Positions 36,499-46,311 are shown, numbered from the stretch's first letter. The stretch: 64,000 nucleotides of DNA from Streptomyces hyaluromycini (GCF_002217755.1 NZ_BCFL01000021.1:352835-416834); one strand, 5' to 3'. Made by a program: numbers and translations. Notes: generated by a model from the letters alone, not told the origin.

Positions 36499-39170
36499 TG
36501 GAGTCGGCCGAGATTCGCCGCCGCTGGCTGAGCTTCTACGAGGAGCGCGGTCACACCGTCGTCCCTTCGGCGTCGCTCATCGCGGACGACCCGACTCTGC
36601 TCCTCGTCCCGGCCGGCATGGTGCCCTTCAAGCCGTACTTCCTCGGTGAGGTCAAGCCGCCGTGGGCGCGCGCCACCAGCGTGCAGAAGTGCGTGCGCAC
36701 CCCCGACATCGAAGAGGTCGGCAAGACCACCCGCCACGGCACCTTCTTCCAGATGTGCGGCAACTTCTCCTTCGGCGACTACTTCAAGGAAGGCGCCATC
36801 AAGTACGCCTGGGAGCTGCTCACCACGCCCCAGGACAAGGGTGGTTACGGCCTGGAGCCGGACCGGCTCTGGATCACCGTCTACAAGGACGACGACGAGG
36901 CCGAGCGCATCTGGCACGAGGTCGTCGGCGTGCCGAAGGAGCGCATCCAGCGCCTCGGCATGAAGGACAACTACTGGTCCATGGGCGTCCCCGGCCCCTG
37001 CGGCCCGTGTTCCGAGATCAACTACGACCGCGGCCCCGAGTTCGGCGTCGAGGGCGGCCCGGCCGTCAACGACGAGCGGTACGTGGAGATCTGGAACCTG
37101 GTCTTCATGCAGTACGAGCGCGGCGAGGGCATCGGCAAGGACAACTTCGAGATCCTCGGCGAGCTGCCCAGCAAGAACATCGACACGGGCCTCGGCCTGG
37201 AGCGTCTCGCCATGATTCTGCAGGGCGTGCAGAACATGTACGAGATCGACACCTCCATGGCGGTCATCGAGAAGGCCACCGAGCTGACCGGCGTCCGCTA
37301 CGGCGACGCCCACGACTCGGACGTCTCCCTCCGCGTGGTCACCGACCACATGCGGACGGCCACCATGCTGATCGGCGACGGCGTCACCCCGGGCAACGAG
37401 GGCCGCGGCTACGTGCTGCGCCGCATCATGCGCCGCGCCATCCGGAACATGCGCCTGCTCGGCGCCACCGGCCCGGTGGTCCTCGACCTGATCGACACCG
37501 TGATCCGGATGATGGGCCAGCAGTACCCGGAGCTGGTCACCGACCGCGAGCGCATCGAGAAGGTCGCCGTCGCCGAGGAGAACGCCTTCCTCAAGACGCT
37601 GAAGGCCGGCACCAACATCCTCGACACCGCCGTCACCGAGACCAAGGGCGCCGGTGGCACGGTCCTCGCCGGCGACAAGGCCTTCCTGCTCCACGACACC
37701 TGGGGCTTCCCGATCGACCTCACCCTGGAGATGGCCGCCGAACAGGGCCTCGCCGTGGACGAGGACGGCTTCCGCCGCCTGATGAAGGAGCAGCGGGACC
37801 GCGCCAAGGCCGACGCCCAGGCCAAGAAGACCGGCCACGCCGGCGCCGGCGCCTACCGCGAGATCGCCGACAAGACCGGCGAGACCGACTTCATCGGCTA
37901 CTCCGACACCGAGGGCGAGACCACGATCGTCGGCATCCTCGTCGACGGCGTCTCCTCCCCGGCCGCCGGCGAGGGCGACGAGGTCGAGATCGTCCTGGAC
38001 CGCACCCCGTTCTACGCCGAGGGCGGCGGCCAGATCGGCGACACCGGCCGGATCAGGGTCGACACCGGTGCCGTCATCGAGATCCGCGACACCCAGAAGC
38101 CGGTCCCGGGCGTCTACGTCCACAAGGGCGTCGTCCAGGTCGGCGAGGTGACGGTGGGCGCCAAGGCCCACGCCTCGATCGACTCCCGTCGCCGGACCGC
38201 CATCGCCCGTGCCCACTCGGCCACCCACCTCACCCACCAGGCGCTGCGCGACGCCCTCGGCCCGACGGCCGCCCAGGCCGGTTCCGAGAACCAGCCCGGC
38301 CGCTTCCGCTTCGACTTCGGCTCGCCGTCCGCCGTCCCGACGGCCGTGATGACCGACGTCGAGCAGAAGATCAACGAGGTGCTCGCCCGCGACCTCGACG
38401 TGCGCGCCGACATCATGGGCATCGACGAGGCCAAGAAGCAGGGCGCCATCGCCGAGTTCGGCGAGAAGTACGGCGAGCGGGTCCGCGTGGTGACCATCGG
38501 CGACTTTTCCAAGGAGCTGTGCGGCGGCACCCACGTCCACAACACCTCCCAGCTGGGCCTGGTGAAGCTGCTCGGCGAATCCTCGATCGGGTCGGGCGTG
38601 CGCCGTATCGAGGCCCTCGTCGGCGTCGACGCCTACAACTTCCTGGCCCGTGAGCACACGGTCGTCGCCCAGCTCCAGGAGCTGATCAAGGGCCGCCCGG
38701 AGGAGCTCCCGGAGAAGGTCTCCGCCATGCTCGGCAAGCTGAAGGACGCCGAGAAGGAGATCGAGAAGTTCCGCGCGGAGAAGGTGCTGCAGGCCGCCGC
38801 CGGTCTCGTCGAGTCCGCCAAGGACGTCCGCGGGATCGCCGTCGTCACCGGGCAGGTCCCGGACGGCACCACCCCGGACGACCTGCGCAAGCTGGTCCTC
38901 GACGTGCGCGGCCGCATCCAGGGCGGACGCGCCGCCGTGGTCGCCCTGTTCACGGTCAACAACGGCAAGCCGCTCACGGTCATCGCCACCAACGACGCCG
39001 CCCGCGACCGCGGCCTGAAGGCCGGTGACCTGGTTCGCACCGCCGCCAAGACCCTCGGCGGCGGCGGTGGCGGCAAGCCGGACGTCGCCCAGGGCGGCGG
39101 CCAGAACCCGGCCGCCGTCGGTGAGGCCATCGACGCCGTCGAGCGCCTCGTCGACGACACCGCCAAGTAA
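36498..39170 (+). CDS. alaS: Alanine--tRNA ligase
   Basis: Charges tRNA-Ala and edits mischarged products. The 890-residue protein has the class II catalytic domain (RRRWLSFYEERGHTVVPSAS), the tRNA recognition region, the editing domain with zinc ligands (HSATHLTHQAL and CGGTHVHNT) and the C-terminal C-Ala domain containing a Gly-rich GGGGGGKPD segment. It is coupled to the upstream gene, and ruvX follows 14 bp downstream. Confidence 0.98.
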   Translation: MESAEIRRRWLSFYEERGHTVVPSASLIADDPTLLLVPAGMVPFKPYFLGEVKPPWARATSVQKCVRTPDIEEVGKTTRHGTFFQMCGNFSFGDYFKEGAIKYAWELLTTPQDKGGYGLEPDRLWITVYKDDDEAERIWHEVVGVPKERIQRLGMKDNYWSMGVPGPCGPCSEINYDRGPEFGVEGGPAVNDERYVEIWNLVFMQYERGEGIGKDNFEILGELPSKNIDTGLGLERLAMILQGVQNMYEIDTSMAVIEKATELTGVRYGDAHDSDVSLRVVTDHMRTATMLIGDGVTPGNEGRGYVLRRIMRRAIRNMRLLGATGPVVLDLIDTVIRMMGQQYPELVTDRERIEKVAVAEENAFLKTLKAGTNILDTAVTETKGAGGTVLAGDKAFLLHDTWGFPIDLTLEMAAEQGLAVDEDGFRRLMKEQRDRAKADAQAKKTGHAGAGAYREIADKTGETDFIGYSDTEGETTIVGILVDGVSSPAAGEGDEVEIVLDRTPFYAEGGGQIGDTGRIRVDTGAVIEIRDTQKPVPGVYVHKGVVQVGEVTVGAKAHASIDSRRRTAIARAHSATHLTHQALRDALGPTAAQAGSENQPGRFRFDFGSPSAVPTAVMTDVEQKINEVLARDLDVRADIMGIDEAKKQGAIAEFGEKYGERVRVVTIGDFSKELCGGTHVHNTSQLGLVKLLGESSIGSGVRRIEALVGVDAYNFLAREHTVVAQLQELIKGRPEELPEKVSAMLGKLKDAEKEIEKFRAEKVLQAAAGLVESAKDVRGIAVVTGQVPDGTTPDDLRKLVLDVRGRIQGGRAAVVALFTVNNGKPLTVIATNDAARDRGLKAGDLVRTAAKTLGGGGGGKPDVAQGGGQNPAAVGEAIDAVERLVDDTAK

Positions 39171-39184
39171 GGAAACGGTCGGAA

Positions 39185-39649
39185 ATGCGCAGAGGACGTC
39201 GACTCGCGATCGACGTCGGGGACGCCCGGATCGGGGTCGCCTCGTGCGACCCCGACGGGATCCTCGCCACCCCGGTCGAGACCGTCCCCGGCCGGGACAT
39301 CCCGGCGGCCCATCGCCGGCTGCGGCAACTGGTCGAGGAATACGAGCCGATCGAGGTCGTCGTCGGACTCCCGCGCTCCCTCAAGGGGGGCGAGGGCCCG
39401 GCCGCCGTCAAGGTGCGGGCCTTCGCTCAGGAGCTGGCCAAGGGCATCGAGCCGGTGCCGGTCCGGCTGGTCGACGAGCGGATGACGACCGTGACGGCCA
39501 GTCAGGGACTGCGCGCCTCGGGGGTGAAATCCAAGAAGGGCCGCTCGGTCATCGACCAGGCAGCCGCTGTGATCATCCTTCAGCAGGCGCTGGAATCCGA
39601 ACGGGTGTCAGGTAAACCACCCGGCGAGGGCGTCGAAGTAGTCATCTGA
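39185..39649 (+). CDS. ruvX: Putative pre-16S rRNA nuclease RuvX/YqgF
   Basis: RNase-H-fold nuclease thought to finish the 5' end of 16S rRNA. The 154-residue protein has IDVGDARIGVASCD at the N terminus, VVGLPRSLKGGEGP in the middle, and VDERMTTVTA and DQAAAVIILQ near the C terminus, which supply the family's conserved acidic residues. Typical alaS-ruvX-mltG order. Confidence 0.93.
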   Translation: MRRGRRLAIDVGDARIGVASCDPDGILATPVETVPGRDIPAAHRRLRQLVEEYEPIEVVVGLPRSLKGGEGPAAVKVRAFAQELAKGIEPVPVRLVDERMTTVTASQGLRASGVKSKKGRSVIDQAAAVIILQQALESERVSGKPPGEGVEVVI

Positions 39650-39655
39650 TCGCGA

Positions 39656-39661
39656 TACGGT
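39656..39661 (+). promoter_or_regulatory. Candidate -10 box for mltG-aro genes
   Basis: TACGGT follows the ruvX stop codon. Transcription would start near 39668, about 105 nt before the mltG ATG. The -35 is not clear. Confidence 0.3.
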
Positions 39662-39772
39662 AACGTTCCGCGCGATGCGATGGTTTTCGAACAGCCACCG
39701 CACAGCAAGAGGCGGAACGGTCCACCGGCCCACCAGCCGCGTGACGCGCCGCCTCGCGGCTCTAGGGGATCG

Positions 39773-41503
39773 ATGACTGAGTATGGCCGGGGCCCAGGCT
39801 CCGAACCGTGGCATCCGGAGGACCCGTTGTACGGGGACGACGGATGGGAAGGACAGCAGGCCCACGTGGGCCAGCAGTCCCCCTACGGCGGTCAGCCGCA
39901 GCACTACCCGCAGCAGTCGCAGCAGCAGTACGGCGACTGGAGCCAGCACCCGCAGGGCGGGTACGACCAGCAGCAGTACGCCTACTACGACGAGCAGGGC
40001 CAACTCCAGTACGCCGACGGGTACGGTCAGCAGCAGTACGACCAGCAGCAGTACGGCCAGCAGTACGTGGGCCATGCCCCGCCCCAGTACCAGCAGGGCG
40101 GCTGGGACGCGACCGGCACCCATGGTCACGTCCCCTACGCCGCCGACCCGGGCGACCCCTACGGCCAGCAGCCCGTGGCCTACGGCGGCGAGCAGCCCGA
40201 CTTCTACGGCACCGAGGACGCCTACCCGCCGCCGGAGCCGCCCGGCCGCCGGCGCCCCGAGCCGGAACCACAGCCGGAGCCCGCCGTCGAAGAGGAGGAG
40301 GAAGAGCAGCACCCCTTCTTCACGGGCGCCGACGACGGCGATGACGACGCGGACGACGACGATCCGAAAGGACGCCGCGGTGGTGGCCGCGGCAAGGACG
40401 CCAAAGGCGGAAAGGGCGCCAAGAAGCGCCGCAGCGGCTGTGCCTGCCTGGTGGTCTGCCTGGTCTTCGGCGGCGGCGCGGCCACCGTCGGCTACTTCGG
40501 CTGGCACTTCTACCAAAATCGTTTCGGCGCGGCCCCGGACTACGCGGGCAGCGGCGGCAGCGAGACCGTGACCGTCCAGATCCCCAAGGGCGCGGGCGGA
40601 TACGAGATCGGCCGCCGGCTGAAGGAAGCCGGTGTCGTCAAGAGCGTCGACGCGTTCGTCCACGCGCAGACGCAGAACCCGAAGGGCGACACGATCCAGG
40701 CGGGCGCCTACACCCTCAAGAAGGAGATGTCCGCCGCGAGCTGTGTGCTGCTGATGCTCGACCCGAGCAGCCAGGCCAATGTGATCGTCACCCCGGGCGA
40801 GCGCGCGGCGGGCGTCTATGTGGCTCTGGACAAGAAACTGGGCCTTTCCGCCGGCACCTCGAAAAAGGTCGCCAAGACCGAGTACAAGAACCTCGGTCTG
40901 CCGAGTTACGCGAACACCAACAGCAAGATCATGGACCCGCTGGAAGGATTCCTCTACCCGGGTACCTATCCCGCGGCCAAGGGCATGAAGCCCGACGCGA
41001 TCCTGAAACAGATGGTCGCCGCGGCCAAGGAGGAGTACGCCAACTACGACCTCGCGGCGGAGGCCAAGAAGTACGACCTGGACAACCCGCTGCAGGTCAT
41101 CACGGTCGCGAGCCTCGTCCAGGCCGAAGGAAAGACGCACGACGACTTCCGCAAGATGGCGGAAGTGGTCTACAACCGTCTCAAGTCCACGAACACCGAG
41201 ACGAACCGGTTGCTCCAATTCGACTCGACCTTCAACTACCTGAAGGGCGCGAGCAACATCCATATCAGCGAGTCGGAGATCAACAGCAACAAGGACCCGT
41301 ACAACACCTATACGCAGAAGGGTCTTCCGCCCGGTCCGATCGGCAACCCCGGCGAGGACGCGCTCAAGGCGGCACTGAATCCGACCGACGACGGCTGGAT
41401 CTATTTCGTGGCGACCGACGGCAAGAACAACACCGAATTCGCCAAGACCTATGCGGAATTCCAGCAGCTCAAGGACAAATTCAATGCCAACTCGGGCAAC
41501 TGA
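39773..41503 (+). CDS. mltG: Endolytic transglycosylase MltG with long cytoplasmic N terminus
   Basis: Cleaves nascent peptidoglycan strands at the outer face of the membrane. The start is the ATG at 39773 with AGGGGAT upstream, giving 576 residues. Residues 1-150 are rich in Gln, Tyr and Gly, 160-200 are very acidic, 200-220 are basic, and one membrane helix follows (about 223-243). The YceG domain contains the expected catalytic Glu (E452 in VQAEGK) and NRLLQFDSTFNYLKG. The C terminus overlaps the aroE start by 20 bp. The low-complexity N terminus is much longer than in E. coli. Confidence 0.93.
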   Translation: MTEYGRGPGSEPWHPEDPLYGDDGWEGQQAHVGQQSPYGGQPQHYPQQSQQQYGDWSQHPQGGYDQQQYAYYDEQGQLQYADGYGQQQYDQQQYGQQYVGHAPPQYQQGGWDATGTHGHVPYAADPGDPYGQQPVAYGGEQPDFYGTEDAYPPPEPPGRRRPEPEPQPEPAVEEEEEEQHPFFTGADDGDDDADDDDPKGRRGGGRGKDAKGGKGAKKRRSGCACLVVCLVFGGGAATVGYFGWHFYQNRFGAAPDYAGSGGSETVTVQIPKGAGGYEIGRRLKEAGVVKSVDAFVHAQTQNPKGDTIQAGAYTLKKEMSAASCVLLMLDPSSQANVIVTPGERAAGVYVALDKKLGLSAGTSKKVAKTEYKNLGLPSYANTNSKIMDPLEGFLYPGTYPAAKGMKPDAILKQMVAAAKEEYANYDLAAEAKKYDLDNPLQVITVASLVQAEGKTHDDFRKMAEVVYNRLKSTNTETNRLLQFDSTFNYLKGASNIHISESEINSNKDPYNTYTQKGLPPGPIGNPGEDALKAALNPTDDGWIYFVATDGKNNTEFAKTYAEFQQLKDKFNANSGN

Positions 41504-42323
41504 TGCCCGCCGGGCCGCCGTGCTCGGTAAGCCCATCGCCCACTCCCTCTCCCCGGTGCTGCACCGGGCCGCGTACGACGAACTCGGGCTCACCGACTGG
41601 TCGTACGAGCGCTTCGAGATCGACGAGGCCGGGCTGCCCGGCTTCCTCGGGACGCTGGGACCGGAGTGGGCGGGGCTGTCGCTGACCATGCCGCTGAAAC
41701 GGGCGGTCATCCCGCTGGTCGACGAGATCAGCGAGACGGCCGCCTCGGTCGACGCGGTCAACACCGTCGTCTTCACCGAGGACGGCCGACGGCTCGGGGA
41801 CAACACCGATATCCCGGGCATGGTCGCCGCGCTCCGCGAGCACGGCATCGAGCAGGTCGACTCCGCCGCCGTCCTCGGCGCCGGTGCCACCGCCTCCTCC
41901 GCCCTCGCCGCCCTCGCCCGGATCTGCACCGGCGAGGTCGTCGCCTACGTCCGCAGCGAGGAGCGCGCCGCCGAGATGCGGCACTGGGGCGAACGGCTCG
42001 ACGTCGAGGTCCGCACCGCCGACTGGGCCGACGCCGAGCAGGCCCTGCACGCCACGCTGGTGATCGCCACCACCCCCGCCGGCACCACCGACGCCCTCGC
42101 CGCCGCCGTCCCCGAACGCCCCGCCACCCTCTTCGACGTCCTCTACCACCCCTGGCCCACCGCCCTGGCCGCCCGCTGGTCCATGTTCGGAGGCGCCGTG
42201 GTGAGCGGCCTCGACCTCCTGGTGCACCAGGCCGTGCTCCAGGTCGAACAGATGACCGGCCGCAGCCCGGCGCCGCTGGACGCCATGCGCCGGGCCGGGG
42301 AGAAGGCGCTCGCCGAGCGCTGA
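41484..42323 (+). CDS. aroE: Shikimate dehydrogenase
   Basis: NADPH-dependent reduction of 3-dehydroshikimate. The 279-residue protein begins with the substrate-site motif AVLGKPIAHSLSP, has the catalytic Lys in LTMPLKRAV, NTDIPG, and the nucleotide-binding loop VLGAGATASSALAAL. The start at 41484 lies inside the end of mltG. It begins a run of shikimate genes, although about 200 bp separate it from aroC. Alternative family members use quinate; the context favours shikimate. Confidence 0.93.
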   Translation: MPTRATDARRAAVLGKPIAHSLSPVLHRAAYDELGLTDWSYERFEIDEAGLPGFLGTLGPEWAGLSLTMPLKRAVIPLVDEISETAASVDAVNTVVFTEDGRRLGDNTDIPGMVAALREHGIEQVDSAAVLGAGATASSALAALARICTGEVVAYVRSEERAAEMRHWGERLDVEVRTADWADAEQALHATLVIATTPAGTTDALAAAVPERPATLFDVLYHPWPTALAARWSMFGGAVVSGLDLLVHQAVLQVEQMTGRSPAPLDAMRRAGEKALAER

Positions 42324-42521
42324 GGACCGGGAAGCCGGTGCGCACCGGGCGCTGACCTGACAGATCCGCGTCCGTCTGCTGGACCGGGGGCCGGGTCGGG
42401 CGCCCGGACGTGGGAGGATCGGACATGGCGGACCGGGGCCCGCGCACCCGGTCGGCCGTCGCCGTACGCGAGGACGCGCGTACGCAGGGCAGTACCAGGG
42501 CGCGAGCACTGAGGAGCATCG

Positions 42522-43706
42522 TTGAGCAGGCTGCGTTGGCTGACCGCGGGGGAGTCCCACGGTCCCGCACTTGTCGCGACGCTGGAGGGCCTTCCCGCCG
42601 GCGTGCCGATCACGACCGAGATGGTCGCGGACCATCTGGCGCGGCGGCGGCTCGGCTATGGCCGTGGTGCGCGCATGAAGTTCGAGCGTGACGAGGTCAC
42701 CTTCCTCGGCGGTGTGCGGCACGGTCTGACCCTCGGCTCCCCGGTCGCGATCATGGTGGGCAACTCCGAGTGGCCCAAGTGGGAACAGGTCATGGCGGCC
42801 GACCCGGTCGACCCCGAGATCCTCGCCGGGCTGGCCCGCAACGCCCCGCTGACCCGGCCCCGCCCCGGCCACGCAGACCTGGCGGGCATGCAGAAGTACG
42901 GCTTCGACGAGGCCCGGCCAGTCCTGGAGCGGGCCTCCGCGCGGGAGACCGCGGCCCGGGTGGCGCTGGGCGCGGTGGCCCGGTCGTACCTGAAGGAGAC
43001 GGCCGGCATCGAGATCGTCTCGCACGTCGTCGAGCTGTGCTCGGTGAAGGCCCCGCAGGGTGTGTACCCGACGCCGGCGGACGTGGAGAGGCTGGACGCC
43101 GACCCGCTGCGCTGCCTGGACGCGGACGCGTCGAAGGCGATGGTGGCGGAGGTCGACCAGGCCCACAAGGACGGCGACACCCTCGGCGGTGTGGTCGAGG
43201 TGCTGGCCTACGGCGTTCCCGTCGGCCTGGGCTCGCACGTCCACTGGGACCGGAAGCTGGACGCCCGGCTCGCCGGTGCCCTGATGGGCATCCAGGCGAT
43301 CAAGGGCGTCGAGATCGGCGACGGCTTCGAGCTGGCCCGGGTGCCCGGTTCCAAGGCGCACGACGAGATCGTCAACACGCCCGAGGGCATCCGGCGGGTC
43401 TCCGGCCGGGCGGGCGGCACCGAGGGCGGCCTTTCCACGGGCGAGCTGCTCCGGGTGCGGGCCGCGATGAAGCCGATCGCGACCGTGCCGCGTGCCCTGC
43501 AGACCGTCGATGTGACGACGGGCGAGGCCACCCAGGCCCACCACCAGCGCTCCGACGTCTCCGCGGTGCCGGCCGCCGGCATCGTCGCCGAGGCGATGGT
43601 CGCGCTCGTCCTCGCGGACGCGGTCGCGGAGAAGTTCGGCGGCGACTCGGTCCCCGAGACCCGGCGCAACGTCAAGTCGTACCTCGACCATCTGGCCATC
43701 CGGTGA
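42522..43706 (+). CDS. aroC: Chorismate synthase
   Basis: Makes chorismate from EPSP with reduced flavin. The TTG start at 42522 with GAGGAG upstream gives 394 residues. Family signatures include GESHGPALV near the N terminus, RPRPGHADLAGMQKYGF, and RASARETAARVALGAVA. The C terminus shows the QAHHQRSDVSAVPAAG region. It overlaps the aroK GTG start, so aroC-aroK-aroB are translationally linked. Confidence 0.97.
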   Translation: MSRLRWLTAGESHGPALVATLEGLPAGVPITTEMVADHLARRRLGYGRGARMKFERDEVTFLGGVRHGLTLGSPVAIMVGNSEWPKWEQVMAADPVDPEILAGLARNAPLTRPRPGHADLAGMQKYGFDEARPVLERASARETAARVALGAVARSYLKETAGIEIVSHVVELCSVKAPQGVYPTPADVERLDADPLRCLDADASKAMVAEVDQAHKDGDTLGGVVEVLAYGVPVGLGSHVHWDRKLDARLAGALMGIQAIKGVEIGDGFELARVPGSKAHDEIVNTPEGIRRVSGRAGGTEGGLSTGELLRVRAAMKPIATVPRALQTVDVTTGEATQAHHQRSDVSAVPAAGIVAEAMVALVLADAVAEKFGGDSVPETRRNVKSYLDHLAIR

Positions 43707-44221
43707 CCGGCGTACCGAGGGTGGTGCTGGTCGGCCCGATGGGCGTGGGCAAGTCCACGGTCGGGCAGTTGCTCGCCGAGCGGCTGGGGGTCGGTTACCG
43801 GGACACCGACGAGGACATCGTGGCCGCCGAGGGCCGCGCCATCGCGGACATCTTCGTGGCCGAGGGCGAGGCCGTGTTCCGGGCGGTCGAGAAGCGGGCG
43901 GTGCGGACGGCGCTGGCCGAGCACGAGGGTGTCCTCGCGCTCGGCGGGGGCGCGATCCTCGACGCGGAGACCCGTGGGCTGCTGGTGGGCCGGCGGGTGG
44001 TCTACCTCTCGATGGACGTCGAGGAAGCAGTCAAGCGCACCGGCCTGAACGCGGCCCGGCCGCTGCTCGCCATCAACCCGCGCAAGCAGTGGCGCGAGCT
44101 GATGGAAGCCCGGCGGCACCTGTACGAGGAGGTTGCCACGGTCGTCGTGGCGACCGACGGGCGTACGCCCGAAGAGGTCACCCAAGCAGCGCTGGACGCA
44201 CTGGAGTTGAAGGAAGCATGA
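43703..44221 (+). CDS. aroK: Shikimate kinase
   Basis: Phosphorylates shikimate with ATP. The GTG start at 43703 overlaps the aroC stop and gives 172 residues. P-loop GPMGVGKST (11-19), shikimate-binding Asp/Arg motifs (DTDEDI, FRAVEKRAV), ALGGGAILD and the lid RPLLAINP are visible. The stop overlaps the aroB ATG. Confidence 0.96.
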   Translation: MTGVPRVVLVGPMGVGKSTVGQLLAERLGVGYRDTDEDIVAAEGRAIADIFVAEGEAVFRAVEKRAVRTALAEHEGVLALGGGAILDAETRGLLVGRRVVYLSMDVEEAVKRTGLNAARPLLAINPRKQWRELMEARRHLYEEVATVVVATDGRTPEEVTQAALDALELKEA

Positions 44222-45309
44222 GCGAGGCAGTCACCCGGATCCAGGTCGGCGGCACGGCGGGCACCGAGCCGTACGAGGTCCTGGTGGGCCGTCAGCTCCT
44301 CGGCGAACTCGGCGGGTTGATCGGCGACCGGGTCAAGCGGGTCGCGGTGATCCACCCCGAGGCGCTGGCCGAGACCGGTGACGCGCTCCGCGCCGACCTG
44401 GCCGGGCAGGGCTACGAGGCCGTCGCCATCCAGGTGCCGAACGCGGAGGAGGCCAAGACCGCCGAGGTCGCCGCCTACTGCTGGAAGGCGCTCGGCCAGT
44501 CCGGGTTCACCCGCTCCGACGTCATCGTCGGAGTGGGCGGCGGCGCGACCACGGACCTGGCCGGTTTCGTGGCCGCGACCTGGCTGCGGGGTGTCCACTG
44601 GATCGCCATCCCGACCACGGTGCTGGCGATGGTGGACGCGGCGGTCGGCGGCAAGACGGGCATCAACACGGCCGAGGGCAAGAACCTGGTGGGTGCCTTC
44701 CACCCGCCGGCCGGTGTCCTGTGCGACCTGGCCGCCCTCGACTCGCTCCCGGTCAACGACTACGTCTCCGGGCTCGCCGAGGTCATCAAGGCAGGCTTCA
44801 TCGCCGACCCGGTGATCCTGGAGCTCATCGAGTCCGACCCCGAGGCCGCGCGCACTCCGGCGGGCCCGCACACGGCCGAGCTGATCGAGCGTTCCATCCG
44901 GGTCAAGGCCGAGGTCGTCTCCTCGGACCTCAAGGAGTCCGGCCTGCGGGAGATCCTCAACTACGGCCACACGCTCGGCCACGCCATCGAGAAGAACGAG
45001 CGCTACAAATGGCGGCACGGCGCCGCGGTCGCCGTCGGCATGCACTTCGCCGCCGAGCTGGGCCGGCTGGCCGGCCGCCTGGACGACGCGACGGCCGACC
45101 GCCACCGCACGGTCCTGGAGTCCGTCGGCCTCCCGCTGCACTACCGCTACGACCAGTGGCCCAAGCTGGTCGAGACGATGAAGGTCGACAAGAAGTCCCG
45201 CGGCGACCTGCTCCGCTTCATCGTCCTGGACGGCCTCGCCAAACCGACGGTCCTGGAGGGCCCGGACCCGGCCGTGCTGCTCGCCGCGTACGGCGAGGTC
45301 GGGCAGTAG
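44218..45309 (+). CDS. aroB: 3-Dehydroquinate synthase
   Basis: Converts DAHP to 3-dehydroquinate, using NAD and a divalent metal. The 363-residue protein shows GVGGGATTDLAGFVAATW, the IPTTVLAMVDAAVGGKTGIN motif, and metal ligands in the EVIKAG and NYGHTLGHAIE segments. The ATG overlaps the aroK stop. It ends the aro cluster. Confidence 0.97.
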   Translation: MSEAVTRIQVGGTAGTEPYEVLVGRQLLGELGGLIGDRVKRVAVIHPEALAETGDALRADLAGQGYEAVAIQVPNAEEAKTAEVAAYCWKALGQSGFTRSDVIVGVGGGATTDLAGFVAATWLRGVHWIAIPTTVLAMVDAAVGGKTGINTAEGKNLVGAFHPPAGVLCDLAALDSLPVNDYVSGLAEVIKAGFIADPVILELIESDPEAARTPAGPHTAELIERSIRVKAEVVSSDLKESGLREILNYGHTLGHAIEKNERYKWRHGAAVAVGMHFAAELGRLAGRLDDATADRHRTVLESVGLPLHYRYDQWPKLVETMKVDKKSRGDLLRFIVLDGLAKPTVLEGPDPAVLLAAYGEVGQ

Positions 45310-45400
45310 GTCCGCCGCTGTTCCTTCCGCCCGATTCGCCTGGCGACGCGGGCACTTCGGACCGCCCCCGGCCGTTTCACCGAAGGACGACCGCGGGCGG

Positions 45401-45406
45401 TACCGT
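45401..45406 (+). promoter_or_regulatory. Candidate -10 box for the proline-rich kinase gene
   Basis: TACCGT lies about 45 nt before the ATG at 45452, which has ACGGAG upstream. Confidence 0.35.
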
Positions 45407-45451
45407 TCGGTAACGAGCGCAGCCGAACATGACGAGACGGAGTGGCACCGG

Positions 45452-46288
45452 ATGCAGCACGCAGTGGGATCTCCGCTGCCGCCGCCCCATCAGCCGGGGC
45501 AGGGACCGACCGGCTGGCAGCCGGGCGCACAGCACCCGGGAGCGCCTCAGGGCTCCGTGCCCGTGCCGCCACCGCCGGCCGCGCCACCGCAGCCGTCGGT
45601 TCCTCCGATTCCCCCGCTTCCCTCGGCCCCGCCGCCACCCGACACCACGGGCCACGTCCCGCTGCCGCCGGGCGCTCCGGTGGGCATCCCGACCGCGCCC
45701 CCGGCCGCGACCACCGCGCCCGACCCGACCACCACCACCCTGGCGGTCCTCCTCATCGGCCCGGCCGGTGCGGGCAAGACCAGCGTGGCCAAGTACTGGG
45801 CCGACCATCGTCGGGTCCCCACCGCCCACATCAGCCTCGACGACGTGCGCGAGTGGGTCCGTTCGGGCTTCGCCGACCCCCAGTCCGGCTGGAACGACCA
45901 CTCCGAGGCCCAGTACCGCCTCGCCCGCCGCACCTGCGGCTTCGCCGCGCGCAACTTCCTGGCCAACGGCATCTCGTGCATCCTCGACGACGCGGTCTTC
46001 CCGGACCGCCCGGTCGTCGGCCTCGGCGGCTGGAAGCGCCACGTCGGCCCCGGCCTGCTCCCCGTCGTTCTCCTCCCCGGCCTCGACATCGTCCTGGAGC
46101 GCAACGCGGAACGCACGGGCAACCGCCGCCTCACCGACGAGGAGGTGGCCCGCATCCACGGCCGCATGGCGGGCTGGTACGGCTCGGGCCTCCCGATCAT
46201 CGACAACTCGCAGCTGGACGTCCCGACCACGGCCCGAGTCCTGGACGACGTCCTGGCCAGGGCGATAGCAAGCCCCCCTAACTGGTAA
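45452..46288 (+). CDS. Proline-rich AAA/polynucleotide-kinase-like ATPase
   Basis: A 278-residue protein with two parts. Residues 1-95 are proline-rich and probably disordered (many PPPP and PPLPS runs). Residues 96-278 are a P-loop NTPase with GPAGAGKTS (103-111), a following DDVREWVRSG segment, and an Arg-rich region near ERNAERTGNRRL, resembling T4 polynucleotide kinase-type small-molecule or nucleic-acid kinases. Two other frames are also open through the proline-rich part but lack the P-loop. Substrate unknown; no neighbour gives a clue. Confidence 0.85.
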   Translation: MQHAVGSPLPPPHQPGQGPTGWQPGAQHPGAPQGSVPVPPPPAAPPQPSVPPIPPLPSAPPPPDTTGHVPLPPGAPVGIPTAPPAATTAPDPTTTTLAVLLIGPAGAGKTSVAKYWADHRRVPTAHISLDDVREWVRSGFADPQSGWNDHSEAQYRLARRTCGFAARNFLANGISCILDDAVFPDRPVVGLGGWKRHVGPGLLPVVLLPGLDIVLERNAERTGNRRLTDEEVARIHGRMAGWYGSGLPIIDNSQLDVPTTARVLDDVLARAIASPPNW

Positions 46289-46311
46289 CCAGGGACCAGC
46301 GGAGCAACTCA

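Noticed and set aside
45429..46281. Two further open frames through the proline-rich kinase gene
   Set aside because: Only the 45452 frame carries the P-loop and a normal protein composition. The others are Arg/Pro/Ser-rich shadows.
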